DNA of 39,879 bases from positions 775 through 40,653 of the forward strand of contig DFCM01000125.1 in assembly GCA_002366995.1 (NCBI GenBank). The letters run 5' to 3'. This document shows positions 1 through 7,925 of the stretch, piece by piece. Below the pieces are notes generated by a model that saw only the letters and a list, made by a program, of their open reading frames with translations, ran no database searches and was not told the origin of the DNA. Origin of the DNA: a bacterium UBP3_UBA3054 (GTDB lineage: Bacteria > Auribacterota > UBA3054). Every line of letters starts with the position of its first letter. The stretch's first letter is position 1. Made by a program: the position numbers and the translations under genes.

Positions 1-812
1 ATGGAGGCGTGGCCAAGCATGGTCTGGACGCTTCTTAAGTCGGCTCCGTTGTCGAGAAGGTGCGTGGCGAAGCTGTGGCGGAAGACGTGGGGCGTCACGT
101 GCTTGTCGATGCCGGCCATTGCAGCGTAGTTGGCGATGAGGCGCTCAATGGTGCGCGGAGAGAGTTTTCCCTTCGGGCCCGGGAAGCAGGGGCTGTTGTG
201 TCCCCTGGAAGGATATTCGGGGTTGTTGAAGTAGTTGTTGAGGGCGCGCATCGCAAGTTCGCCAAGCAGGACGTATCTCGTCTTGTTGCCTTTGCCGACG
301 ACTCTCGCGGCGTGTTCGTCCATATCGAGCATGCCGTGGGTAAGATTCACAAGCTCGGAAAGACGAAGACCGGTGGAATAGAAGAGCTCCATGATAGCTT
401 CGTCTCTCAAGCCTTCAAGAGTTTCCTGATTCGGCATGGAGAGTATTTCCTCGACTTCCTTCAAGGTAAGCACGGTGGGAAGCGGTTTGCCGCGCTTAGG
501 CGTTGTGAGGCTGGTGGCGGGAGAGGCTTTGATATTCCTTCTTCTGAAATGGAAGCCAAAGAAGGAACGGATGGCGGAGGCCTGTCTCGCTACGGTCTTG
601 GGATCGTGGTCTTTTTCCGCGACGGAGTCGGAAAGAAAAGCGCGCAGATCTTCCCTTTGAATGTCTTCAAGGCTGGGAAGCTTGCCGCATTCGTTGAGGA
701 ACGCGACGAAGCCGTCGAGATCCCTTTTGTAGCTCACTATGGTCCTGGGACTGTAACGCCGCTCGCTCTTGAGGTACTCTAAGAATTGTTCTATAGCGGC
801 AGAAAGTTCCAT
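1..812 (-). CDS. Tyrosine recombinase XerC/XerD family (partial, 3' end cut by window edge)
   Basis: Site-specific recombinase of the Xer type, which resolves chromosome dimers at dif sites in the cytoplasm. The first 270 codons are present. An N-terminal SAM-like core-binding domain occupies about residues 1-95 and the catalytic domain begins near 110. Visible catalytic residues are R150 (TGLRLSE), K174 (VVGKGNKTR), H242 and R245 (PHVFRHSFATH) and H268 (LGHAS). The nucleophilic tyrosine should lie about ten residues beyond the window edge. Family length is about 300 aa, so about 30 residues are missing. The ATG at 812 is eight bases after the rfbC stop, without a clear Shine-Dalgarno. It is probably cotranscribed with infA and rfbC. 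XerC versus XerD cannot be decided here. A mobile integrase is less likely, because the motif set is classic Xer and no element is visible. Confidence 0.93.
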   Translation of the reverse strand, partial: MELSAAIEQFLEYLKSERRYSPRTIVSYKRDLDGFVAFLNECGKLPSLEDIQREDLRAFLSDSVAEKDHDPKTVARQASAIRSFFGFHFRRRNIKASPATSLTTPKRGKPLPTVLTLKEVEEILSMPNQETLEGLRDEAIMELFYSTGLRLSELVNLTHGMLDMDEHAARVVGKGNKTRYVLLGELAMRALNNYFNNPEYPSRGHNSPCFPGPKGKLSPRTIERLIANYAAMAGIDKHVTPHVFRHSFATHLLDNGADLRSVQTMLGHAS

Positions 813-819
813 GATCTTT

Positions 820-1374
820 TTAGTAAGTGAAGTTGCAGTCGATGTTCTCTAAGAACGGCGCCTTCTCGTCTTTGGGAGACGTGATCTTCGGGAGATCAGG
901 CAGAGGCCATTCAACGTTGACGGTCGGATCGTCGTAGCGAAGACCGCCTTCCGCTTCGGGATGATAGAACTCGGTGCATTTGTAATGGAAGACCGCTTCG
1001 TCGCTGACGACGCAGAAACCGTGGGCGAAACCTTGCGGTACATAGAGGGATTTCTTATTCTCTTCGCTGAGAAGGTCGCCTACCCATTTGCCAAAATAGG
1101 GAGAGCCTTTCCTAAGGTCGACGGCGACGTCGAAGACTTCGCCTCTGACAACTCTTACGAGCTTGCCCTGGGAATAAGGGTTCTTCTGGAAGTGCAGGCC
1201 TCTCAAAACGCCCTTGCGGCTTGAGCTCATGTTGTCCTGCACAAAATTGGTGGGTATGCCGGCTTCCTTGAAAAGATCGGCGCGGTAGGTCTCCATGAAG
1301 AAGCCCCTGTTGTCGCCGAACACATCCGGCTCGATCAGTTTGACGTCCGGAATAGCAAGAGAAATTATCTTCAT
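820..1374 (-). CDS. rfbC: dTDP-4-dehydrorhamnose 3,5-epimerase
   Basis: Cytoplasmic epimerase making dTDP-4-keto-L-rhamnose, the third step of dTDP-L-rhamnose synthesis for surface glycans. At 184 aa it has the usual RmlC length. The cupin fold signature is clear: RGFFMETY (23-30), FVQDNMSSS (44-52), LRGLHFQ with catalytic-type H61, K71 in GKLVRV, then FDVAVDLR (81-88), YVPQGFAHGF (111-120) and a DDP motif near 148-150 before VEWP. It lies nine bases after infA and eight before xer, so it is probably translated from the infA transcript. No rfbA, rfbB or rfbD is present in the window, so rhamnose synthesis must be completed by genes elsewhere. Sequence upstream of the ATG is A/T-rich with no obvious Shine-Dalgarno. 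Confidence 0.95.
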   Translation of the reverse strand: MKIISLAIPDVKLIEPDVFGDNRGFFMETYRADLFKEAGIPTNFVQDNMSSSRKGVLRGLHFQKNPYSQGKLVRVVRGEVFDVAVDLRKGSPYFGKWVGDLLSEENKKSLYVPQGFAHGFCVVSDEAVFHYKCTEFYHPEAEGGLRYDDPTVNVEWPLPDLPKITSPKDEKAPFLENIDCNFTY

Positions 1375-1383
1375 TTTAATTTT

Positions 1384-1608
1384 TTAGTCGCGATAACGAT
1401 AAGTGATACGGCCCTTCGTCATGTCATAGGGAGACATTTCCAGTTTGACGCGGTCGCCGGCGACGATCTTGATGAAGAAGTGACGCATCCTGCCGGAAAT
1501 GTGGGCAAGCACTTCCATGCCGTTGTCGTCGAGTTTGACACGGTAGAGCGTGCTGGGCAGAACTTTGGTCACGACGCCCTCAACTTCGATTACATCATCT
1601 TTAGCCAT
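1384..1608 (-). CDS. infA: Translation initiation factor IF-1
   Basis: Small ribosome-binding S1/OB-fold protein that occupies the A site of the 30S subunit during initiation. At 74 aa it has the standard length. The start MAKDDVIEVEGVV, the core VLAHISGRMR and the end SPYDMTKGRITYRYRD are diagnostic. It follows the rqcH-like gene by 48 bases but has its own well-formed promoter at 1638-1666, giving a predicted leader of about 22 bases. No Shine-Dalgarno is visible before the ATG. rfbC follows nine bases downstream, so a housekeeping promoter probably also drives rhamnose epimerase and xer. Confidence 0.97.
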   Translation of the reverse strand: MAKDDVIEVEGVVTKVLPSTLYRVKLDDNGMEVLAHISGRMRHFFIKIVAGDRVKLEMSPYDMTKGRITYRYRD

Positions 1609-1637
1609 AAATAAAGATAGTTGGTTAAATTGCGAAT

Positions 1638-1666
1638 ATAATAGCAGAAGAAGGGTTTAATTGCAA
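1638..1666 (-). promoter_or_regulatory. Sigma-70-type promoter of infA
   Basis: On the minus strand a -35 TTGCAA (1661-1666) and a -10 TATTAT (1638-1643) are separated by exactly 17 bases, with TGC just before the -10 (extended -10). The expected start is near 1631, some 23 bases before the infA ATG. The -35 lies within the last codons of the upstream rqcH-like gene. Confidence 0.75.
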
Positions 1667-3003
1667 GAAAAATCATCGCTGAAATGAGATTCCCGCCAGG
1701 CCTTGTTGGCGGCAACGTCTTTTTTGACCACGATGTTTTTGCCGCCGGCGACCAGAACCGAGCCGGCTTTGGCGTTCCTGGGTTTGGAAACGAACTTTTT
1801 ATAAGTGTAGATGACGTCCACTTTCGCAAGGTCAGGAGCTTTGGAAAGGGCGGCGCAGAGCTCGGCCGCTTCCTTCCAGGCGGTGGGCGTGATCTCTCTT
1901 CCCTTCTCCGCTCTTATGATAGCGTGGCTTCCGGGATAGTCCCTGACGTGCAGCCAGCCGTCGTTGCCGTTGGCGAGGCGGATGGTGACGTAATCGTTGT
2001 CGCTCGCGCTGCGGCCGATGATTATTTTAAAGCCGTCGCTTGAAGTGCAGCGGTAAACTTTGTATGGGCCGTCTGGATTAGCTTTCTTTTGGGGCTTCTC
2101 TTTCTTTGCCGGCTTGTCTTCATCCGGGCTGTTCAGAGTTTTAAGTTCGGCCAAAGAGCAAACTGAAACTTTTTCGAGCTTTTCTTTCAGTACGGCGAGT
2201 TCCGTTTCCGTCGCGTCATGGCGCTTTTGGAGAGTTTCGAAACCTCGTTCGGCTTTTTGGGCAAGCTGGTAATAGTGTGTGACGTTGTCTTTGGGTGATT
2301 TGCCCTCCAAGAGTTTTATTTCTATGGTTGGGGCGTCCGGTTCGAAAACGTCCTGGAGCTCGATGCTCGTTTGCCTTGGGGAGATCTGGTTGTAGTTTAT
2401 CTTAAGAAGGTCGCCCAATCTGCGGTAATGGTCGGCGTTCTGAGCTTTTTGGAGATCTTCCTCAATCTTCTGAAGCTTCTTTTCCGTCTTGGAAAATTCT
2501 TTCTGCAGCTTCCTCGTGAGAGCGTCCCTGATGAGAGAAGTCTCGATCTCTTCCGCTTTTTGCTTAAGCTCCTCCAAGGTGATCGTTCCCCATTCGTAGC
2601 CGGTGGTCCTGTCGGGAGGAGGCGTGTAGGCTTCCTTGGCTTTCAGCTTTTTGCAGCTGGTGGCTTCCACTACGCCGCATTCGTCTAAGAGCGTGGCGTG
2701 GGCGCCCGCGAAATGGAGATGGAGTATCCTTCTGTCTGAGAAGTAGAGACTCACTATGGAAGTCTCGGGATGAAAAACGAGCTTCTTAAGGTCGACGTCT
2801 TTTAAGGTGAGCGCCAGGGTACCAAGCTGGTCGGTCGCCTCGGGATACTCTTCCTTGGGAGAAGAGTCGCAAAGAAGCACGGCGTTAATGGGATTGGGAG
2901 CGAGGTAGAGATAATGAGTTTTGCTGCCTTCGAGACGCAAGACCCAGACCAGACCGTGCCAAAGGCCCAGCTTCCGTAAACTGAGAGGCAGAGGAAGGTC
3001 CAT
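1657..3003 (-). CDS. Short RqcH/NFACT-family protein (ribosome-associated quality control)
   Basis: NFACT family (Rqc2/RqcH; older name fibronectin-binding protein). RqcH binds stalled 50S-peptidyl-tRNA and recruits tRNA-Ala for alanine tailing. The C-terminal NFACT-R domain is unmistakable at about 313-427: IIIGRSASDNDYVTIRLA, WLHVRDYPGSHAIIR and YTYKKFVSKP. Residues about 145-205 and 245-282 look like the two coiled-coil arms. The N-terminal part (1-135) is recognisably NFACT-N-like (YTPPPD near 126-131; a D90-R91 pair) but is shorter than in Bacillus RqcH. The total is 448 aa against roughly 570. A lysine-rich linker lies at 296-309. The ATG follows the GT4 stop by two bases and a GGAG lies seven bases upstream, so it is translationally coupled. 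The family is certain; tailing activity is inference. Confidence 0.88.
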   Translation of the reverse strand: MDLPLPLSLRKLGLWHGLVWVLRLEGSKTHYLYLAPNPINAVLLCDSSPKEEYPEATDQLGTLALTLKDVDLKKLVFHPETSIVSLYFSDRRILHLHFAGAHATLLDECGVVEATSCKKLKAKEAYTPPPDRTTGYEWGTITLEELKQKAEEIETSLIRDALTRKLQKEFSKTEKKLQKIEEDLQKAQNADHYRRLGDLLKINYNQISPRQTSIELQDVFEPDAPTIEIKLLEGKSPKDNVTHYYQLAQKAERGFETLQKRHDATETELAVLKEKLEKVSVCSLAELKTLNSPDEDKPAKKEKPQKKANPDGPYKVYRCTSSDGFKIIIGRSASDNDYVTIRLANGNDGWLHVRDYPGSHAIIRAEKGREITPTAWKEAAELCAALSKAPDLAKVDVIYTYKKFVSKPRNAKAGSVLVAGGKNIVVKKDVAANKAWRESHFSDDFSCN

Positions 3004-3005
3004 AC

Positions 3006-4226
3006 CTACACTCCCAGAGCGTCGTAGAGAGCGAAGACTTTCCTGGCGTTGGTCTCCGCGTCGAAACTCCTCTTGGCGAACTCAGCGGCTTCCTTGCCGC
3101 AATTGATTCTCAGCTCGTTATCCTCGATGAGGCGCTGCAGTGCGTCGGCAAGCGCTTTGTGATCGAAAGGCTTGACGGTAAGGCCGGTCTCTCCGGGAAT
3201 GATCTCTTCGCCCGGGCCGTCGATATCGAAAGCGACGGCGGGTTTGCCGGCCGAGCTTGCCTCGGCGATCAATCTTGAGAAGTGCGGTTCCAGGAAAGGC
3301 ACGGCGAGCACGTCGCAGGCCGAGACGAGAGGATCGACGTGCGTGGAAGGCCCGCAGTACGTGACCTTGTCCCAGATGGCGAGCCTGTCGGTCAGAGCCC
3401 TCAATTTGTCGGACCAGGAGAGCATGTTGGTTATGCGGCGCCAGAGAGGATATTCCTTGGGAAGCTCTATGGGGCCGACCAGCGCAAGATGGAAATTGAC
3501 GCCGCGGGCTTTCAGGAGCGCGGCGGCCTTGAGAAGCTTGTGCACGCCTTTGGCTCTAGTGAAGCGTCCGAAGTAGCCGATCAGCTTCTTGTCGGGATCA
3601 TCCCCTACCAGGGTGTTCCTGAAATTCGCGTCAGGCTCGACATTCTGGTAGGCCTTGACGTCGATGAAGTCGAAGACGTCGGTCGTGGGAACGTCTTTTC
3701 TTATGCGCCAGCGGCGGTGTTCGCTGGGAAGCATGAAGACGAAGGCGTTGCCCCAGCGCTTCGTATAGTGGCGCATCAGCATCCTTCTGAAGCCGACGTA
3801 TCCGTGGGAAAGGACTTCCAGGACATTTACGACGACCGGCTTGCCGGTGGCGTGCGCCGCTTTGAGGATGCCGGGGACCACGATGGTGTTGATGTGGATG
3901 AGGTCGGGGTTCACTTCCTTGAAGATGCGCTTGGCAGTGCGGTAGGAAGTGAACTGCCCTTTCGTCATACGGTAGATCAGATGCGGCTTCTTGATGCCGT
4001 AGAAACCGTCCGAGATATGCAGGAAGGGAATGGCCCTCTGGTCGATGATGACCTTGTATCCGTTCTTTTCGAAAAGATCGGACGCCGAGCTTTTCCTGAT
4101 GCACCAGATGACGGGGTCGTATTTCTCCTTGTCGAGATGCCTCAAGAGTTCCAGCAGAAGCTGCGGGGCGCCGCCCATGCCGGAGCCGTGGTGCACGAAA
4201 AGAATCTTTTTCCTTGCGTCAGCCAT
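3006..4226 (-). CDS. Glycosyltransferase family 4 (GT-B fold)
   Basis: Retaining NDP-sugar glycosyltransferase, presumably acting on a cell-surface glycan at the inner membrane. The N-terminal Rossmann half starts with ILFVHHGSGMGGAPQLLLEL (glycine-rich acceptor-side loop). The C-terminal half has the donor-side motif YFGRFTRAKGVHKLL near 220 and the E-x7-type region RLIAEASSAGKPAVAF followed by GPGEEIIPG near 320-350. At 406 aa it has normal family length and no membrane segment is evident. It follows the hydroxyacid dehydrogenase by nine bases and precedes rqcH by two, so the set is one transcription unit. Donor and acceptor cannot be read from sequence. Confidence 0.9.
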   Translation of the reverse strand: MADARKKILFVHHGSGMGGAPQLLLELLRHLDKEKYDPVIWCIRKSSASDLFEKNGYKVIIDQRAIPFLHISDGFYGIKKPHLIYRMTKGQFTSYRTAKRIFKEVNPDLIHINTIVVPGILKAAHATGKPVVVNVLEVLSHGYVGFRRMLMRHYTKRWGNAFVFMLPSEHRRWRIRKDVPTTDVFDFIDVKAYQNVEPDANFRNTLVGDDPDKKLIGYFGRFTRAKGVHKLLKAAALLKARGVNFHLALVGPIELPKEYPLWRRITNMLSWSDKLRALTDRLAIWDKVTYCGPSTHVDPLVSACDVLAVPFLEPHFSRLIAEASSAGKPAVAFDIDGPGEEIIPGETGLTVKPFDHKALADALQRLIEDNELRINCGKEAAEFAKRSFDAETNARKVFALYDALGV

Positions 4227-4235
4227 ACTAATGGC

Positions 4236-5171
4236 TTATTTCGTCCTGAAGGCTTTTATCTCTTGGGCTATCATCTTCACCAGTTCGACCCTCGACTCGT
4301 AGCTCGCCCAGGAGATGTGGGGCGTAAGGATCATCTTGTCGGGATCGTTAAGCTGGAAATAAGGATGATTGAAAGGCAGCGGTTCCTGGGTGTAAGTGTC
4401 GCTGGCCGCGCCGGAAATGGTATAGTCGTTCAGACACTGCACAAGGTCCTCTTCGTTTATGATCCCCGCGCCGCCGAAGTTCATTACGCAGGCCGTAGGC
4501 CTCATGAGCTTCATCATCTTGTTGGTGATGAGGTTTATCGTCTGGGAGTTGGCCGGGGCGTGCACGGAAAGGACGTCGCTGCGCCTCATAAGATCCTCTA
4601 TTGAGACAGCCTCGTACTTGCCGGTCGGCTCCTCGTCCCTCAGAGGATAATAGATTATCTTCATTCCCAGCGTCGTAGCCATCTCGGCCACTTTGTTGCC
4701 TATCTTTCCCATGCCGATGATGCCCCAGGTCTTGCCGACGATGTCGAAGAAGTTTTGAGAGCTGTCGGTGAAGGAATGGCTCCTGGAATAGGCGCCGGAT
4801 TTGACAGACTTGTCGAAGTAATGGAATTTGCAGACAAGGTTCAGCATCGCGGCGACCGTGCACTGCGCTATGGAATTGACGGCGAACCCCGTGATCCCGA
4901 CGACCTTGATGCCGTTCTGTTTGGCGTACTCCAGATCGATGTTGGGAATGTTGGAGTCGATCGTAACGATCAGCTTAAGATTGCGGGCGCGCTCCATGTT
5001 GATGGCGCGGATCGGAACGTGGCTGGCCACGACGCATTCGCAGTTTTTGATACGTTCAGTAAGATCGAGAGCGCCTGAGCTGGCGTAGACCATGAGAGCC
5101 CCCTGCTCTGCGATGGGCGAGAGATCAAGCATGCCGAGCGAGTCGGCGTCCAGGAATACTATGTTGAACAT
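4236..5171 (-). CDS. D-isomer-specific 2-hydroxyacid dehydrogenase homologue lacking the catalytic arginine
   Basis: Member of the glycerate/phosphoglycerate/hydroxypyruvate reductase family, which interconverts 2-keto and D-2-hydroxy acids with NAD(P)H. The N-terminal start MFNIVFLDAD and the Rossmann motif GIIGMGKIGNKVAE (150-163) are typical. Of the Arg-Glu-His catalytic set, E263 (TQEP) and H285 (LTPHISW) are present. The arginine normally found in N-x-A-R-G-G is glycine here: the motif reads NFGGAG (231-236), with G234 at the Arg position. The acidic residue that usually ends the second beta strand is also replaced (IIYYPLR), which may indicate NADP use. At 311 aa it has normal length. 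It heads the operon with the GT4 gene, behind an extended -10 at 5226-5234. The fold assignment is firm; enzymatic activity is uncertain. Confidence 0.88.
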   Translation of the reverse strand: MFNIVFLDADSLGMLDLSPIAEQGALMVYASSGALDLTERIKNCECVVASHVPIRAINMERARNLKLIVTIDSNIPNIDLEYAKQNGIKVVGITGFAVNSIAQCTVAAMLNLVCKFHYFDKSVKSGAYSRSHSFTDSSQNFFDIVGKTWGIIGMGKIGNKVAEMATTLGMKIIYYPLRDEEPTGKYEAVSIEDLMRRSDVLSVHAPANSQTINLITNKMMKLMRPTACVMNFGGAGIINEEDLVQCLNDYTISGAASDTYTQEPLPFNHPYFQLNDPDKMILTPHISWASYESRVELVKMIAQEIKAFRTK

Positions 5172-5225
5172 AAATTAAAATTGGTTGGTTGATTATACGG
5201 TTGGATATCTCTACTAATCGGTCAA

Positions 5226-5234
5226 ATTATAACA
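5226..5234 (-). promoter_or_regulatory. Extended -10 promoter upstream of the hydroxyacid dehydrogenase
   Basis: The minus strand reads TGTTATAAT here (TGn at 5232-5234, TATAAT at 5226-5231), a perfect extended -10. No convincing -35 is spaced upstream, as expected for this promoter class. The predicted leader to the ATG at 5171 is about 48 bases. Confidence 0.6.
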
Positions 5235-5266
5235 GAATTCAACTTAAAATGGAAGGATAATCTATC

Positions 5267-7828
5267 CTAATTTTTCTTTTTTAAAAGCATGAAGGCCGCA
5301 AGCACAAAAATGATCGGGAACGAAGGTTCCGGAAGGTCTGGGGCGCAAACAGTTAAGTTGTCGATATAAAAGCCCGCTTCTCCTTCCACGTTTATGTCGA
5401 ACATGTCTATCTCTTTTTCAAAGTAACGTTCTTCCAGCGGCAGCTCTCCCTCGTCGAATTCTATGGTGTCCGCATTGAGGCTGATCGACTTGACGCAGTA
5501 AACCGCCTGGGCGGTGTCCACGACGACGGAGAGGTCGTTCCATTCGCCCAGGGGGGCTTCCATCAGCGTTGTCATCTCCCCTCCCATCACGCAGGAGAGA
5601 ACGCTTGTCCCGCTGTACTGGTCCGAGGTTATGTAAAGCGGGAAATTGCCCTTCAAGTTTTTGTCCATGTCTCTTAACGCCGCGTTGTCGCCGCTTATCC
5701 TTACTTTCGCTTCGCCCTCGGAATCATCCATGAGATAGTGGAACTTAATTTTGTATTCGGAGTTTACTGGTATCTTGAGGGAGGTTCTGGCGTAGCCCTG
5801 TCCTCCCATGTAAAGGGAGAGATCCTTTACCTGTTGGTCTCCCTTGGCTTTCCAGGTGTCCTGGCCGTCCACGGGACCCTCATGGAAGAAAGGCTCCTCG
5901 AAGTCAGCGGTGTAGTACCAGTCACCCTTTGAGAAAGTGTAAAGGGAAGTGAGCGAACCGCTCATGGTCCTTTCCAGGTCGGCGTAGTCCATGACGACTC
6001 TGGAACGATAGAAAGCGTCCGCGAGATAATTCTTGTAAAGCACGAAGCGTACAGTTGAGGAACGCGAGACCGTACCGCTCACGGAGTAAGGCAGGAAGCA
6101 GTCGGGATGGTCGAGCACGGATAGCGCGTAGTCAAAATCCAGATTGCCGTAGTTGTTGACCGTCGTGGCGACAAGGTTGGTGATGCCTTCGCCGCCCAAA
6201 TTCGTGACAGTCCCCCAGCTGGGGATGGGCGCGTTCTTTCTGGGCAGGATCTCCACCGTGAAATCGTCCAAGTAGAGCATCGCGTCAACGACTTCTGAAC
6301 CGGCGCCGCTGATGGCGAACTTGTCAAAATAAGTCGTGGGGTTTGTGAAGTCGTTGGGCATGTTGCGCAGCGGAACGCCATCCACATAGTTGGTGGTCAA
6401 GTCACCGAAGGTCAGGCTCGTCAGCACGTACCGGCTGTAATCCAGCGTGAAGGAGAAGGGAAACCACTCGTCGGTGCTGGTGCCAAATTCACCTATAAGG
6501 GGATACTCTTCCTCGCGGCTGCAGAAATGGTAGATGAAGAGCTGGCCGTCGCGGACTCTGAACTCGAAATCGGCGGCGTTGTTCCAGTAGTTCTGACGGA
6601 GTGAGAAGCTATTGTTGTCGCTCTCGGAATTCTTGAAGAGCATCATGCTGACTCTTACGATGGCATTCTCGGGAGTATGAACCGCGCAGGTGTAGCCGTC
6701 CCAGCCGGAGCCCCTGACGTAGTGTGCGCAGGCGCCGCTATATCCGAAGTCCACGTTGGTCACGATCATCTCATTGAAGAGCTTGCCGTAGCCGTCGTCC
6801 TTCTTGCCGTCCCAGCGGAACTGCCCCGTTATTTCGCCTTCCGTCATATAGGGAGCTTCGAAATTCTCACGGAAAAAGACGCGGCCGGACCCCGCCCTCA
6901 AAGTCACTGTCTTCTGGCCGTAAGAACCAAAGTCCACGAGAAGCGTAGTCTTGTAGTAGCCGTTCGTCATGGCGCCGCTGTCAAGGGCAAGCTCTATCTC
7001 ACAGGCCGCGGCGCAGACGCCGTTGGTCTCATCAAAAAGCAGCCATTCCGGATGCTCCGTTGCCGTGACGGAATAGTTGAAGTAGCCGCCGCCGTTGTTG
7101 GAGATGAGGAGCGTCTTCGTGCTCTCCTCCGGCGTGTACTCAATGTTCTCTGAGCTGAGATTGGGGATCGGCTCGTAGAGGCTCTCGTAGGCCGCCTCGA
7201 TGTCGTCTATGGGCGAGCACTTGGGAGGGCCTCCGCCGAAAACGCCCACACCGAAATAAGTGACGTCGTATTCGTCCAGCACGAAATTTTCCGGAGTGTT
7301 GGTCACGCTGTTGACGATGACATTCATGAGCCTGCGCCCAGGGTAAGAGATGTTCAGCTCCACGGACGTGAAGTTCTGGTCGCCTATCCCGCCGACGCCA
7401 TAGTCCTCGGAGCCGCCCTTGAAATAAAAGGTGCCGCCGTTGCGGAAGCAGTAGAGCGCTCTCCCCTCCTCGCCGTCACCCAGCATGATGCCGGCCATGT
7501 TGTATGAGGATTTGATCTTGAAACGGATACTCAGGACGCCGGAATCGGTGAAGACCGAAGGCTGCGTGCCCAAAGGGATCCAGACGCCGGAGTCGTCGTA
7601 ATAGTCGCCTGTCATTTTCCTAACGCCCAGACACTTGGTCGTAACGTTGGTTACGTCGTAATAATAATGCTCCTTCATGTCTTCCCGATAGTACTTCAGA
7701 TCGTCGCGCTGCGAGAAGAAATCGCCCTCTGAGTAGCTCTCGAAGTCCTCGCTGAAGAAGACCGTCGGTTCAGCTTTTAAATTGGACGATATAACAAGCA
7801 AAACGAAAAACAGCAAAAGTTTTTTCAT
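5267..7828 (-). CDS. Secreted modular protein: three LamG-like and two BACON-like domains with PEP-CTERM-like tail
   Basis: No known specific function. The protein has 853 aa. A signal peptide spans about residues 1-19 (MKKLLLFFVLLVISSNLKA). An alternating module plan is visible by eye. Jelly-roll/LamG-like units at about 22-215, 317-528 and 638-828 each open with an F-x-x-(D/N)FE motif followed by a Y/F-x-E-G turn (FSEDFESYSEG, FRENFEAPYMTEG, YTADFEEPFFHEG) and close with an acidic-aromatic strand (YLDDFTVEIL, YIDNLTV). Two Ig/BACON-like units lie at about 222-312 and 534-632, each containing NYSVTATEHPEW- or DYALSVLDHPDC-type strands. The C-terminus is PEP (833-835), a hydrophobic stretch, then KKKN, resembling a PEP-CTERM exosortase signal. 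It is likely a surface or envelope protein binding glycans or matrix. It stands alone between two operons, with no clear promoter or Shine-Dalgarno seen. Confidence 0.8.
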   Translation of the reverse strand: MKKLLLFFVLLVISSNLKAEPTVFFSEDFESYSEGDFFSQRDDLKYYREDMKEHYYYDVTNVTTKCLGVRKMTGDYYDDSGVWIPLGTQPSVFTDSGVLSIRFKIKSSYNMAGIMLGDGEEGRALYCFRNGGTFYFKGGSEDYGVGGIGDQNFTSVELNISYPGRRLMNVIVNSVTNTPENFVLDEYDVTYFGVGVFGGGPPKCSPIDDIEAAYESLYEPIPNLSSENIEYTPEESTKTLLISNNGGGYFNYSVTATEHPEWLLFDETNGVCAAACEIELALDSGAMTNGYYKTTLLVDFGSYGQKTVTLRAGSGRVFFRENFEAPYMTEGEITGQFRWDGKKDDGYGKLFNEMIVTNVDFGYSGACAHYVRGSGWDGYTCAVHTPENAIVRVSMMLFKNSESDNNSFSLRQNYWNNAADFEFRVRDGQLFIYHFCSREEEYPLIGEFGTSTDEWFPFSFTLDYSRYVLTSLTFGDLTTNYVDGVPLRNMPNDFTNPTTYFDKFAISGAGSEVVDAMLYLDDFTVEILPRKNAPIPSWGTVTNLGGEGITNLVATTVNNYGNLDFDYALSVLDHPDCFLPYSVSGTVSRSSTVRFVLYKNYLADAFYRSRVVMDYADLERTMSGSLTSLYTFSKGDWYYTADFEEPFFHEGPVDGQDTWKAKGDQQVKDLSLYMGGQGYARTSLKIPVNSEYKIKFHYLMDDSEGEAKVRISGDNAALRDMDKNLKGNFPLYITSDQYSGTSVLSCVMGGEMTTLMEAPLGEWNDLSVVVDTAQAVYCVKSISLNADTIEFDEGELPLEERYFEKEIDMFDINVEGEAGFYIDNLTVCAPDLPEPSFPIIFVLAAFMLLKKKN

Positions 7829-7925
7829 GACAAAGCGAATGGGTTATTTATCATCTAATATTCTAATATTTTTCAACCGTGAGACAATGTTTTTTTAAGA
7901 CATGCCCCGCTTCAAAATTAGAACA

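Noticed and set aside
5254..5268. Small hairpin (six-bp stem AGGATA/TATCCT) overlapping the stop of the large secreted protein, as a terminator
   Set aside because: The stem is short and AT-rich, and on the coding strand it is followed by only a weak T-run; the T-rich side faces a strand without a gene.
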